Translations under genes and position numbers: made by a program
Shown here: in pieces, positions 27,330 to 36,022 of the stretch
Position numbering within the stretch: the first letter of the stretch is position 1
Layout of the letters: each line of letters begins with the position of its first letter
Notes under the pieces: generated by a model
Databases searched by the model: none
What the model was told of the DNA's origin: nothing
The model's input: the letters and a program-made list of their open reading frames with translations, nothing else
From: Acidimicrobiaceae bacterium
GTDB taxonomy: Bacteria; Actinomycetota; Acidimicrobiia; Acidimicrobiales; UBA8190
NCBI GenBank assembly: GCA_003151475.1
Contig: PLXQ01000045.1
Span: 85,503-149,502 of the forward strand
DNA length: 64,000 nucleotides
Direction of reading: 5' to 3'

Positions 27330-27821
27330 ATGAGCAGCAGACCTCCGGTCGGGCCGGACGAGCGGTCGGGTAAGGGCCGATGGCAGTTGAGCACCACGGT
27401 GCGGAGCTCAGCTCCGGTCGAGGTGGTGTGGCCGCTGATCGGCGAAGCCGAGCGGTGGAAGGAGTGGTCGTGGATGACACGGACCTATCTACTGCGGCCC
27501 GGAGCGCCTGATCCGAACGGTGTCGGCGCCCTGCGGCGTTTCGGGATCGGGCCCGGGGGGAGCCGGGAAGAGGTGGTGGCGTGGGAACCACCGCATCATC
27601 TCGGCTATATCGCCGTGAGCGGGCTGCCCGTGCGGCATTACCGGTCCGACGTGGAGCTGCGCCGTGACGGCGACGGGACGGTGATCAGCTGGGAGGGCAG
27701 CTTCGACGAGCTCGTTCCCGGAACCGGCACTCTGATCCGGGTGATCCTGCAGCGGATGGTGGGCGGCTTCGCCCGGCGGGTGGGGCGCTACGCCGAGAGC
27801 CTTCCTCGCGGTGCGGACTGA
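27330..27821 (+). CDS. SRPBCC family protein
   Basis: 163 residues. STTVRSSAPVEVVWPLIGEAERWKEW begins the START-like fold; VISWEGSFDELVPGTG and the long final helix (LIRVILQRMVGGFARRVGRYAE) complete it. Function is unknown; it probably binds a small hydrophobic molecule. It lies four bases after the first SRPBCC gene and is convergent with PPK2 (6 bp gap). The two are not close copies. Confidence 0.88.
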   Translation: MSSRPPVGPDERSGKGRWQLSTTVRSSAPVEVVWPLIGEAERWKEWSWMTRTYLLRPGAPDPNGVGALRRFGIGPGGSREEVVAWEPPHHLGYIAVSGLPVRHYRSDVELRRDGDGTVISWEGSFDELVPGTGTLIRVILQRMVGGFARRVGRYAESLPRGAD

Positions 27822-27827
27822 GAACGC

Positions 27828-28631
27828 TCAGCCGAGGGTGACCCCTTCCAGGGGCGGCGGATCCCGATAGCGGGGCTTCATGGCGTCGAGGGTGTCCGCC
27901 AAGACGGTGCTGACGACCCAGTTGCGGAACCACTTGTGGTCGGCGGGGACGACGTACCAGGGGGCGATCTTCGTCGAGGTCATTTTGAGAACATCGGCGT
28001 AGGCCTCTTGGTAGGCGTCCCAGTGGGCGCGCTCGATGAAGTCGGTGCGATTGAGCTTCCAGCGCTTGTCCGGACGGTTGAGACGCTCCCGGAGTCGCTT
28101 GGCCTGCTCGTCGGGCGAAATGTGGAGAAGGAACTTGACGATCGTCGTGCCCGAGTCCGCGAGGAGGCTCTCGAAGGCGTTGATGTGGGCGTAGCGGGCC
28201 TTCCAGAGACGGGGTTCGACCAGGTTGTCGACGCGGGCGACGAGGACATCCTCGTAGTGGGAGCGGTTGAAGATGCCGATCTCTCCGGCCCGGGGGACGG
28301 CGCGGTGGACACGCCAGAGAAAATCATGGGCGAGCTCTTCGGGCGTCGGTGGCTTGAACGACATCACCCGGACCCCCTGAGGGTTCAAGCCGGTGAAGAC
28401 GTGTTTGATGGTGCCGTCCTTGCCCGCCGCGTCGAGACCCTGGAGGATGACGAGAAGGGAGCGGCTGCCCTCGGCCCAGAGCTTGTCCTGCAACGGCTGG
28501 AGGCGTTGCTGGAGATCGGAGACGGCCGACTCGGTGGTGGGCCTGTCGCCCGGCGCGCCGTCTGTCGATCCGGGATCGAAGGGGGCGAGACCGGTCGGGT
28601 GTCCGGGGGGCACTCGCCACGGCGCAGCCAT
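27828..28631 (-). CDS. Polyphosphate kinase 2 family protein
   Basis: 267 residues. Walker A GLDAAGKDG (65-73) with TIKHVFTGLNPQG, then FNRSHYEDVLVARVD as the Walker B/lid region and the C-terminal VVPADHKWFRNW, all typical of PPK2. Uses polyphosphate to phosphorylate a nucleotide (NDP or NMP); the subclass cannot be read from sequence by eye. The gene lies next to a universal stress protein gene, 24 bp away, on the same strand, so the pair may respond to energy or stress state. Confidence 0.94.
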   Translation of the reverse strand: MAAPWRVPPGHPTGLAPFDPGSTDGAPGDRPTTESAVSDLQQRLQPLQDKLWAEGSRSLLVILQGLDAAGKDGTIKHVFTGLNPQGVRVMSFKPPTPEELAHDFLWRVHRAVPRAGEIGIFNRSHYEDVLVARVDNLVEPRLWKARYAHINAFESLLADSGTTIVKFLLHISPDEQAKRLRERLNRPDKRWKLNRTDFIERAHWDAYQEAYADVLKMTSTKIAPWYVVPADHKWFRNWVVSTVLADTLDAMKPRYRDPPPLEGVTLG

Positions 28632-28655
28632 TGGTCGGGCCCCCGGTCCGGCGGG

Positions 28656-29102
28656 CTAGGCCGGATTGCCGTCGCGGCGCCAGACGAGGACCGGACAGTG
28701 GGCGGTGGAGACGAGGTGTTGCGAGACCGAGCCGATGAGCATGCCGGCGAACTCGCCGTGGCCCCGGCTGCCGAGAACCAGGAGCTCGGCGTCCTTCGAG
28801 GCCTGGACGAGGGTGGGAGCGGGGTGGCCCTCGACCACCGTTGTCTGGACCTCGACGTCGGGATAGTCCTTGAGGGCGATGGCGACCTCTTCGTCGACCG
28901 CCTTCTGGGCGTCTTCGGCCGGGTTGAAGCCTTCGGGATAGGGCGGGACCCAGCCGTATGACGTCGGGAGCTCCCAGGTGATCACCACCTCGAGGCGGGC
29001 CCCGGTGAACTGGGCCTGGCGGGTGGCCCAGCGCAGGGCATGGCGCGACGACTCGGAGCCGTCCACCCCCACGACGATCCTCGGTTGCGTGCTATTGCTC
29101 AT
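28656..29102 (-). CDS. Universal stress protein (UspA family)
   Basis: 148 residues from ATG 29102. Start VVGVDGSESSRHALRWA and the ATP-binding signature GSRGHGEFAGMLIGSVS (G-2x-G-9x-G-S) identify an ATP-binding Usp fold. An upstream in-frame ATG (29114) exists, but GGAGG five bases before 29102 supports the later start. It is just upstream of PPK2 on the same strand. Confidence 0.92.
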   Translation of the reverse strand: MSNSTQPRIVVGVDGSESSRHALRWATRQAQFTGARLEVVITWELPTSYGWVPPYPEGFNPAEDAQKAVDEEVAIALKDYPDVEVQTTVVEGHPAPTLVQASKDAELLVLGSRGHGEFAGMLIGSVSQHLVSTAHCPVLVWRRDGNPA

Positions 29103-29155
29103 CGTTTCCTCCATGGACAGCGCTTCTCACCCATCATGGCTTGGCCCGAGGTGGC

Positions 29156-29893
29156 TCACAGGCCGAGCTGGGAGCGGAGATCGTCGACGTCGCGGCGCAG
29201 GGCGACGACCTCGAGCCGGAGATCGGCCAGCTCGGCGGCCAGCGGTGCCCCGGGCAGCTGATCGTCGTTCGCGCGCCGGTCGGGCGGGGCCGAATCATGG
29301 CTGGGGCCAGCTGCGGCCGGGCCATCGGCGGACAGCAGGGCCGAGGGCGCCGGAGTGGCCCACGATGAAGAGGCGGGCTCCGTCGCGGGCCCCGCCGTGG
29401 CCGGCGCACCGAGGAGCTCGATGTAGCGCTCCTCTTTCTGGCCCGGCTGGCGATCGAGGCGCATGACGAGAGGCGGTTCACGGCGGGCCAGGCCCTCGAG
29501 ATCGGACTGGACTTCGCCCGTGCTCGAGAACTCCGCCATGCGTTGGGTCCGGGTGCGGAGCTCGGCCAGGGTCTGGGGACCGCGGAGCATGAGAACGGTG
29601 AGCAGAGCCAGCTGGCGGGTGTCGAGACCGAGGACCTCGTCCAGGGTGTGGCCGTAGCGCAGAGCCGAGCGGCCGTGGGCCGGGTGGAAGAAGCGGGCCA
29701 ATCCGTTCGTCTTGGCCCGGGTGACTGTCTCCTCGACGGTGCGTTCGTCGTAGCTGACGACGGGATCGCGACTGGTCGTCTGGTTGCAGGCCAGGGTGAG
29801 CGCGTTGAGGGTGAGGGGATACTGGGCCGGGGTGGTGAGCTGCTTCTCGGCCAGGCATGCGAGGACCCGTTTCTCCTCGGGGTCCAGTTCCAT
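29156..29893 (-). CDS. YceH family protein (DUF480)
   Basis: 245 residues from ATG 29893. Two winged-helix domains: LDPEEKRVLACLAEKQLTTPAQYPLTLNAL and LLTVLMLRGPQTLAELRTRTQRM; LNALTLACNQTTSRDPV is a family signature. The tail has an Ala/Pro/Ser-rich linker and a final coiled coil (LADLRLEVVALRRDVDDLRSQL). The E. coli homologue is about 215 residues, so the tail is longer here. The function is unknown. The reading frame extends upstream but homology starts at MELDPEEKRV. Confidence 0.9.
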   Translation of the reverse strand: MELDPEEKRVLACLAEKQLTTPAQYPLTLNALTLACNQTTSRDPVVSYDERTVEETVTRAKTNGLARFFHPAHGRSALRYGHTLDEVLGLDTRQLALLTVLMLRGPQTLAELRTRTQRMAEFSSTGEVQSDLEGLARREPPLVMRLDRQPGQKEERYIELLGAPATAGPATEPASSSWATPAPSALLSADGPAAAGPSHDSAPPDRRANDDQLPGAPLAAELADLRLEVVALRRDVDDLRSQLGL

Positions 29894-29992
29894 AGGCGCC
29901 GAGCATAGGAGTGAAAGGGGAAGAGGAATAGCCGCCCGTCGGCCGAGGTTCCCCCTGGGGCAGGGGGCGGCGCGCGCCGCTCGGGAGGAGAC

Positions 29993-30466
29993 GTGGCCAT
30001 GAAGGTGCAAGAGCTCGGGCACATCGTGCTGTACGTGCGCAACGTGGAGCGCTCGGCGCGCTTTTATCGCGACGTGCTCGGGTGGCGGCAGATCCTGCCC
30101 CATGAGAAAGACGGGATGGCCTTCCCCGCCGCCGCCTTCTCCGCCCCGTCGGGACGGACCCATCATGAGTTGCTGCTGATCGAGGTGGGCAACGACGCCG
30201 CCCCCGTGCCCCACGGACCCCGGATCGGGATGTACCACTTCGGGCTGAAGATCGGAGACTCCGACGACGACCTGCGCGAGGCACTGGGGCAATTGGAAGA
30301 GGCCGGTGCCACCGTGGTGGGAGCGAGTGACCACACCGTGACCCACAGCCTCTACATCGAAGATCCCGATGGCAACGAGATCGAGCTCTACGTCGACGTG
30401 CCCGGTGTGGACTGGGTTGCCCACCCCGAGCTCCTGGCCAGTCCCATCCGCCCCCTGCGGCTCTGA
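29993..30466 (+). CDS. VOC family (glyoxalase/dioxygenase-like) protein
   Basis: 157 residues (or 155 from ATG 29999). ELGHIVLYVRNVERSARFYRDVLGW begins the first beta-alpha-beta-beta-beta module; HHELLLIEVG, YHFGLKI and IEDPDGNEIELYVD supply the metal-ligand positions (His, Glu) of a vicinal oxygen chelate enzyme. The substrate is unknown; the form resembles catechol dioxygenase-like members. GTG 29993 or ATG 29999 is the start, just after GGGAGGAGA. The stop codon is inside a 25-bp tandem repeat. Confidence 0.88.
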   Translation: MAMKVQELGHIVLYVRNVERSARFYRDVLGWRQILPHEKDGMAFPAAAFSAPSGRTHHELLLIEVGNDAAPVPHGPRIGMYHFGLKIGDSDDDLREALGQLEEAGATVVGASDHTVTHSLYIEDPDGNEIELYVDVPGVDWVAHPELLASPIRPLRL

Positions 30467-30525
30467 AGCGATCGGCCCCCTGCGGCTCTGAAGTGACCGG
30501 CCCCCTGCGGCTCTGAAGTGACCGG
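30451..30525. repeat. Three 25-bp repeats spanning a stop codon
   Basis: Unit begins CCCCCTGCGGCTCTGAAG; copies at 30451-30475, 30476-30500 and 30501-30525. Copies two and three are identical, copy one differs at two bases. The VOC-gene TGA (30464-30466) lies in copy one, so its last codons and stop are triplicated. Twenty-five is not a multiple of three. Confidence 0.93.
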
Positions 30526-30572
30526 CACGGACCCGATGCCAGGGGCGAACGGGGGCGGGGACACCGTGATCC

Positions 30573-30601
30573 TTGACACCACCTGACGGACCTGGTCTAG
30601 T
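30573..30601 (+). promoter_or_regulatory. Possible sigma-70 promoter for the amino-acid permease
   Basis: TTGACA at 30573-30578 is a perfect -35 box; 17 bases later TCTAGT (30596-30601) matches TATAAT at four of six positions. It lies upstream of the permease, with a 16-bp repeat between. Motif match only. Confidence 0.45.
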
Positions 30602-30618
30602 CCAGAGACCGAGAAGTG

Positions 30619-30650
30619 GCGGTGACGTAAGAGAGCGGTGACGTAAGAGA
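30619..30650. repeat. Two exact 16-bp tandem repeats
   Basis: GCGGTGACGTAAGAGA at 30619-30634 and 30635-30650, identical, in the permease leader downstream of the promoter candidate. Could be an operator or a slippage product. Confidence 0.85.
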
Positions 30651-30736
30651 AGAGCTTGCATCGCCGCAGCGGAGTCGTTTTTCTGTTCCTACGATCGCCG
30701 GGGCATCGGGCGTCGGCTTTAGCCACGGGGGTGGAC

Positions 30737-32299
30737 ATGTCGACCGATCCAGGTGGAGCTCGAGGCGCAGCGGCACTCGACGCCGACACGGAAAAGCTCC
30801 ACGAGCTCGGCTACGCCCAGGAGCTCCGGCGGCGGATGAGCGCATTCTCCAACTTCGCCGTCTCCTTCACCATCATCTCGGTTCTGTCGGGCTGCCTGAC
30901 CCTCTACTACTTCGGGATGGGCGCCGGTGGTCCGGTGGATATCACGTGGGGATGGATCCTGGTCGGTGCTTTTACCATGATCGTCGGGCTGGGCATGGCC
31001 GAAGTCTGTTCGGCATATCCGACGGCCGGAGGTCTCTACTACTGGTCCGCCAAACTGGCCAAGCGAAACGGCGCCGCCTGGAGCTGGTTCACGGGTTGGT
31101 TCAATCTTCTCGGTCAGGTGGCTGTCACCGCCGGCATCGATTTTGGATTCGCTTCGTTCTTCACGGCCTTCCTCAGCTTGACGACGGGATGGTCGGCCAG
31201 CCGTGGACACGTGATCATCGTGTACGCGGGGATCCTGGCCGTTCACGCCGCTTTGAACATCTTTGGTGTCCAGGTGGTGGCGTTCTTATCGGACGTGAGC
31301 GTGTGGTGGCACATCATCGGGGTTCTGGTGATCGTGGGGGTTCTCGCCTTTGTCCCGTCGCATCACGCATCGGCGTCATTCGTCTTCACCAAGTTCGAGA
31401 ACCTGACCGGATTCCACAACGTCTACTACGTCTTTTTCATCGGGCTGTTGATGGCTCAGTACACCTTCACCGGGTACGACGCCTCGGCTCATATGACCGA
31501 GGAAACCCATATGCCGGCTGTGGCTGGTCCGCGCGGCATCGTCAACTCGATCTGGGTGTCGCTCGTGGCGGGCTGGATCCTGCTCCTGGGAGTGACATTT
31601 GCCATTCACGGCATCAACTACGACGCCACCGCGGCATCGACGACCGCTCCTGTTTTGATCTGGATCGCCGCTCTCGGTCGACACGGTGGCGAGCTGCTGC
31701 TCGTGATCGCATTCGTGGCCCAGCTGTACTGCGGCATGGCATCGGTGACGGCCAACTCCCGCATGATCTACGCCTTCTCTCGTGACGGCGCCGTACCGGG
31801 CTCCAAGTTCTTTCACCACATCAACCCCCGAACCCGGACGCCAACACGATCCATCTACTTCGCTGTCGTCTTCGCCTTCTTACTGGGTCTGCCCTACCTG
31901 TGGAACACGACGGCGTACTTCGCCGTCACCTCGATCGCCACCATCGGCCTGTACATCGCCTACGTGATCCCGACATTCTTGAGGCGTCTGGCCGGTGACA
32001 GATTTCAGAACGGACCGTGGCACCTCGGCCGCTGGAGCGCACTGGTGGGCTGGATCGGTGTCGCGTGGGTGGTGATCATCACCGTTCTCTTCATGCTGCC
32101 GCAGGTGAGCCCGATCACCTGGACGACGTTCAACTATGCACCCATCGCTGTCGGCGTGGTCCTTCTCTTCTCGGGTGGCTACTGGTTGCTCAGCGCCCGG
32201 AAGTGGTTCACCGGACCGCGTGTCCAGGGAGACTCAGCCGAACTGGCGGCGATCGAGCAGAGGCTGTCCAGCGCCGAGCAACTCGAATCGACGTTCTGA
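30737..32299 (+). CDS. APC-superfamily amino-acid permease (ACT-like)
   Basis: 520 residues from ATG 30737 with about 12 hydrophobic spans. FSNFAVSFTIISVLSGCLTLYYFG is the first span region, PTAGGLYYWSAKL the conserved APC signature, and FTGYDASAHMTEET matches the amino acid/choline transporter subgroup. It is likely to import an amino acid, GABA or amine with a proton or other ion; the substrate cannot be read. A GTG 30731 is an alternative start. It is unlinked to a catabolic operon. Confidence 0.92.
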   Translation: MSTDPGGARGAAALDADTEKLHELGYAQELRRRMSAFSNFAVSFTIISVLSGCLTLYYFGMGAGGPVDITWGWILVGAFTMIVGLGMAEVCSAYPTAGGLYYWSAKLAKRNGAAWSWFTGWFNLLGQVAVTAGIDFGFASFFTAFLSLTTGWSASRGHVIIVYAGILAVHAALNIFGVQVVAFLSDVSVWWHIIGVLVIVGVLAFVPSHHASASFVFTKFENLTGFHNVYYVFFIGLLMAQYTFTGYDASAHMTEETHMPAVAGPRGIVNSIWVSLVAGWILLLGVTFAIHGINYDATAASTTAPVLIWIAALGRHGGELLLVIAFVAQLYCGMASVTANSRMIYAFSRDGAVPGSKFFHHINPRTRTPTRSIYFAVVFAFLLGLPYLWNTTAYFAVTSIATIGLYIAYVIPTFLRRLAGDRFQNGPWHLGRWSALVGWIGVAWVVIITVLFMLPQVSPITWTTFNYAPIAVGVVLLFSGGYWLLSARKWFTGPRVQGDSAELAAIEQRLSSAEQLESTF

Positions 32300-32387
32300 T
32301 CGGGTTCAGACCCGATGCCCGTTTGGGGCGGCACACCTCGGGGGCTCCGGCTCGGGGGGCGGGCCGGGTCGGTGCGAAGATGAGTCG

Positions 32388-32720
32388 ATGAGCAACGAGG
32401 GATCAGGATCAGACGACGCGGCGGTGGTCACGGTGTTCCGGTCCACGCTTCGTCCCGAAGCCGTCGAGGAGTACGAGCGCACCGCTGAAAGAATGGACGG
32501 ATTGGTCCGGGCCATGCCCGGTTTCGTCGACTACAAGACGTTCACCTCCGTTGACGGCGAACGGGTGAGCGTCGTCACTTTCGCCTCCATGGAGGATCAC
32601 CAGGCCTGGCGCAACCATCCCGAGCACCGTGAGGCCCAGCGGCTCGGCCGCGAGCGGCTCTACGCCACCTTTTCCATCCAGGTCTGCACCTGTATCGCGC
32701 AGTGGCACTTCGCCCCCTAG
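32388..32720 (+). CDS. Antibiotic biosynthesis monooxygenase (ABM) domain protein
   Basis: 110 residues from ATG 32388. VVTVFRSTLRPEAVEEYERTAERM and FASMEDHQAWRNHPEHREAQ give the ABM dimeric alpha/beta barrel fold; members are small monooxygenases or heme-degrading proteins. No catalytic residue can be assigned here. It stands alone, convergent with the small membrane protein at 32731. Confidence 0.85.
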   Translation: MSNEGSGSDDAAVVTVFRSTLRPEAVEEYERTAERMDGLVRAMPGFVDYKTFTSVDGERVSVVTFASMEDHQAWRNHPEHREAQRLGRERLYATFSIQVCTCIAQWHFAP

Positions 32721-32730
32721 CAAGAGGCGC

Positions 32731-33048
32731 TCACTCGGCGTCGTGCGAGCGGGCGGGTGGTCGGGCCCGGGCCCGGGCTCGCAGACTGGACAGGACCAGG
32801 GTGACGAGGACGAGGACGGGGAGGGCCACCACGACCACTGCCCTCACCCCCACGCCATGGACGAGCAGTGCGGCGGCACCGATGGCCAGCAGCGAACCGA
32901 CGAGCAGCTCGGGCGTGTCCCCCACCAAGAAGTCCAGCCAGAATCGACCGAAGGCCACCAAGCCCTGACGCCAACGCGCTGCCGGGCCGGAATGGGCCTC
33001 TATGCGCTCCTCGTCCCGGGAGAGGTGAGGCTGCTCGTCAGGCGACAC
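32731..33048 (-). CDS. Small hypothetical membrane protein coupled to COG4280
   Basis: 105 residues if GTG 33048 is the start. The N-terminal half is soluble (DEQPHLSRDEERIEAHSG, RFWLDFLVGDTPEL), the C-terminal half has two hydrophobic spans (LLVGSLLAIGAAALLVHGVGV and VVVVALPVLVLVTLVL), and the tail is Arg-rich. The GTG overlaps the stop of the upstream COG4280 gene by 11 bp, so the two are probably translated together. The reading frame extends further upstream but only as a shadow of the neighbouring gene. I recognise no family. Confidence 0.65.
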   Translation of the reverse strand: MSPDEQPHLSRDEERIEAHSGPAARWRQGLVAFGRFWLDFLVGDTPELLVGSLLAIGAAALLVHGVGVRAVVVVALPVLVLVTLVLSSLRARARARPPARSHDAE

Positions 33049-33817
33049 GGACAGCACCGGCCGGGGGACGATTGAGCAGACGGCCGAGCAGCCAGGCGGC
33101 GACGGCGTAGGCGGCGGCCAGGACGAGAAGGGCGAGATCAGAACCGGGCCAGTGCACGCCGATCCCCTCACCGGTCCAGAAGGTGCCGTAGCTCACGAGC
33201 ATGACGCCCACGACGGCCTTCAGGGCATTCTCCGGTACCCCGGAAAGCTGGCGGGCCACGACGGCGCCGACGGCGCCGACCACGACAACGGCGGCGAGCG
33301 CGGCCAGCGATGCCAGACCGAGCCGGTTTTCGGTGGCGCCCAGAGTGAGGACGATGACGACCACTTCGAGTCCCTCGAGAAAGACGCCCTTGAAGGCCAC
33401 GGTGAAGGCGGTGCTGTCTCTTCCCCGGGTCCTCGTCTCGCCCGAGGAGAGGTCGGCCACCTGGGTCTCGAAGATGGCGTCCTCGTCGTGCTTCGCCTTC
33501 AGCCCGGCGGCGCGGAGCACGGCCTTCTGCAACCACTGCAGTCCGAAGACGAGCAGAAGACCTCCGACGACGATGCGCAAGGTGGAGAGCGGCACGTAAT
33601 GGACGAGGGCGGGGCCCACGGCGGCGACCAGACCGACTAGCACGGCCAGGGCCACGGCGGTGCCCTCGAGGGCCGAACGCCAACCCCGGGTGACGCCCAC
33701 GGCCACCACTATGGTCAGGGCTTCCACCATCTCGACGGCGCTGGCCAGGAAGACGGCCACCAAGAGGACGGCCACGCTGTTGTGCACGGCTCCAGCCTGA
33801 CACGAAGCCGGGGTCAT
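33038..33817 (-). CDS. COG4280 predicted membrane protein (FTR1-like repeats)
   Basis: 259 residues, about six or seven spans in two related halves. The first half has AVEMVEALTIVVAVG, the second FLEGLEVVVIVLTLGA. The ExxE-type motifs in membrane helices resemble the REGLE motifs of FTR1 iron permeases and suggest a cation transporter; this is inference. The cytoplasmic loop between halves is charged (LKAKHDEDAIFETQ). ATG 33817 or GTG 33787 is the start. It overlaps a small membrane protein gene at its 3' end. Confidence 0.8.
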   Translation of the reverse strand: MTPASCQAGAVHNSVAVLLVAVFLASAVEMVEALTIVVAVGVTRGWRSALEGTAVALAVLVGLVAAVGPALVHYVPLSTLRIVVGGLLLVFGLQWLQKAVLRAAGLKAKHDEDAIFETQVADLSSGETRTRGRDSTAFTVAFKGVFLEGLEVVVIVLTLGATENRLGLASLAALAAVVVVGAVGAVVARQLSGVPENALKAVVGVMLVSYGTFWTGEGIGVHWPGSDLALLVLAAAYAVAAWLLGRLLNRPPAGAVRVA

Positions 33818-33849
33818 GGAGTCCCGCCGCCATCAGCGAGACTGTCACG

Positions 33850-34539
33850 ATGCCTCGGCTGATCCTGTGGGACATCGATGGGACCCTGGTGCGCGCCGGG
33901 GAGATCGGGGCGCTCATCTTCGACCGGGCCATCGAGAAGATGCTCGGGTCCGCACCCGGCCGCCGGGTGCTCATGAGCGGGAAGACCGACCCCCAGATCG
34001 TGAGCGAATACCTCACCCAGTTCGACCTCGTCGACGCCGCGGTCCACGTGCCCGCCATCTTGGAGCAGATCGAGATCGAGCTCGCCACCCAGGCCCACGA
34101 GATCAGCGCGCAGGGGTATGTGCTCCCGGGAGTGAGCGAGCTGCTGGCGCGACTGGCGCAAGAGAAGGGTGCCCTCCAAACGGTGGTGACGGGCAACATC
34201 GCCCCCAACGCCTTGGTCAAGGTGGCCGCCTTCGGGCTCGACCGCTGGCTGAACCTCGACGTCGGGGCCTACGGCAGTGACCACGCGGAGCGGACCGAGC
34301 TGGTCCCGATCGCCATGGCCAAGGTCCTCGCCGGACGAGGGCTCAGCTTCGAAACGGACGAGGTCTGGGTGGTGGGAGACGCTCCGAACGACCTGGCCTG
34401 TGCGCGCGCCGCCGGCGTGCGCTGCCTGCTCGTGGCCACCGGCCGTCCGAGCTTCGAGGAGCTCGGAGCGCTGCGGCCCGATGCACTCCGGCACGATCTG
34501 CACGAGGTCGACGAGATCCTCGAGCTGCTTCTGTCGTGA
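33850..34539 (+). CDS. HAD-superfamily phosphatase (phosphoglycolate phosphatase-like)
   Basis: 229 residues. Motif I LWDIDGTLV, motif II TGNIAPNAL (Thr), and motif IV VGDAPNDLACARAAGV. The cap region is helical. Likely a small-molecule phosphatase; the substrate is unknown. It is divergent from the COG4280 gene (32 bp) and precedes an amidase by 67 bp on the same strand. Confidence 0.9.
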   Translation: MPRLILWDIDGTLVRAGEIGALIFDRAIEKMLGSAPGRRVLMSGKTDPQIVSEYLTQFDLVDAAVHVPAILEQIEIELATQAHEISAQGYVLPGVSELLARLAQEKGALQTVVTGNIAPNALVKVAAFGLDRWLNLDVGAYGSDHAERTELVPIAMAKVLAGRGLSFETDEVWVVGDAPNDLACARAAGVRCLLVATGRPSFEELGALRPDALRHDLHEVDEILELLLS

Positions 34540-34606
34540 CCCGCGGAGCCGGAAATGGGAGCCCCCGGTGGGCGCTCGAGGCCGGCACCGAGTAGGACTT
34601 AGGGCC

Positions 34607-36019
34607 ATGGAAATGTTCGCCTCCGCCGTCGAGATCGCCTCCGCCGTGCGCGGCAAGGTCATCAGCCCTGTCGAGGTCCTCGACGCCTGTCTGGCGCAGG
34701 TCGACAAGCTCAACCCCGAGCTGAACGCCGTGATCTGGCGCAACGACGAGGAGGTCCGGGCCGAGGCCCAGGCCCTGGCCGACGCCATCGTCAGTGGCGT
34801 GGTCGAGCCCGGTCCCTTCGCCGGCGTGCCCATTCCGGTGAAGGACCTCACCTCCGTCGAGGGCTGGCCCATCACCTACGGCTCGAACGGAGCGCCCCCG
34901 GGAACGAGCAGCGAGGGCGACCTGGTGAGCGAGAACCTGCGCGCCGCCGGCTTCTTATTGTGCGGCAGGACGAACACCCCGGAATTCGGAACCATCACGG
35001 TGACCGAGAACGACCGCTACGGCATCACCCGCAATCCCTGGGATCCCCATCGCTCCCCTGGTGGCTCGAGTGGTGGTGCGGCCGCTGCCGTGGCCGCCGG
35101 GATGTTCCCCCTCGCCCACGGCAGCGACGGAGGGGGCTCCATCCGGATCCCGGCGTCGTGTTGCGGTCTGGTGGGGTTGAAGCCCAGCCGTGGGCGCGTG
35201 GCGGCCCGGGTTCCCGGCTGGTTGGGGATGTCCACGGAAGGGGCTCTGTGCCGGACGGTGGCCGACGCCGCCGCCGTCCTCGACTGCATCAGCGGCCCCG
35301 ATCCGCTGTCGTGGGACAACGCCCCCGCCCCCGAGCGCCCCTTCGCCGCCGAGGTCGGCGTGTCACCGGGCCGTTTGCGGTTCGCCCTGTGTGTCACCTC
35401 GGCGCTCGGCATCGCCATCGATCCAGCCCCCTTGGCGGCCGTCGAGGCGGCCGGGCGCCTGCTCGAGGGACTCGGTCACGAGGTCGTCATCGTCGAAGAG
35501 GATGTGTTCGACCCGGTGGCCATCGGTCCGTTTCTGAACGTGGTGAACACCGGCTACGCGGACTACCCCGATGTGGACTGGACCAAGGTGGAGCCATACA
35601 ACGCCGCCGGTTACGCCGCCGGGCAGGCGGTCAACGGGCTCAGCGTGGTGCGGTCTCTGCATGAGCTCCGCTTGTCCAGTCGCCAGGTCGTGGCCCGCTG
35701 GGGACGCGACTTCGACGTCCTCGTCACCCCGACCATCACCATCGAGCCGCCCGTGGCCGGTGCCGTCCTGGCCGAGATTCACGCCCACCCCGAGGCGCCG
35801 CCCGCCACCGCGCTCGCCATGGTGGCCTTCACCGCCGCCTACAACATCACCGGTCAGCCCGCCGTCAGCCTGCCGCTCTACTGGAGCGAGGCCGGGCTCC
35901 CCGTGGGGGTCCAGTTCGTGGGCGGGCCCTGGCAGGAGTCGCTGCTCATCCGGATCGCCTCCCAGCTCGAAGAGGCGTCGCCGTGGTCCGACCGTCGGGC
36001 CCCGGTGTCCTCGTCGTAG
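34607..36019 (+). CDS. Amidase (amidase signature family)
   Basis: 470 residues from ATG 34607. The Ser-cisSer-Lys triad is present: K79 in IPVKDL, S154 in GGSSGGAA and the nucleophile S178 in GSDGGGSIRIPAS. Hydrolyses an amide bond (amidase, 6-aminohexanoate-cyclic-dimer hydrolase and GatA-like members exist). It lacks GatB/GatC neighbours, so it is probably catabolic. The C-terminal YNITGQPAVSLPLYWS is typical. Convergent with the NTF2-like gene, three bases apart. Confidence 0.94.
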   Translation: MEMFASAVEIASAVRGKVISPVEVLDACLAQVDKLNPELNAVIWRNDEEVRAEAQALADAIVSGVVEPGPFAGVPIPVKDLTSVEGWPITYGSNGAPPGTSSEGDLVSENLRAAGFLLCGRTNTPEFGTITVTENDRYGITRNPWDPHRSPGGSSGGAAAAVAAGMFPLAHGSDGGGSIRIPASCCGLVGLKPSRGRVAARVPGWLGMSTEGALCRTVADAAAVLDCISGPDPLSWDNAPAPERPFAAEVGVSPGRLRFALCVTSALGIAIDPAPLAAVEAAGRLLEGLGHEVVIVEEDVFDPVAIGPFLNVVNTGYADYPDVDWTKVEPYNAAGYAAGQAVNGLSVVRSLHELRLSSRQVVARWGRDFDVLVTPTITIEPPVAGAVLAEIHAHPEAPPATALAMVAFTAAYNITGQPAVSLPLYWSEAGLPVGVQFVGGPWQESLLIRIASQLEEASPWSDRRAPVSSS

Positions 36020-36022
36020 CCG

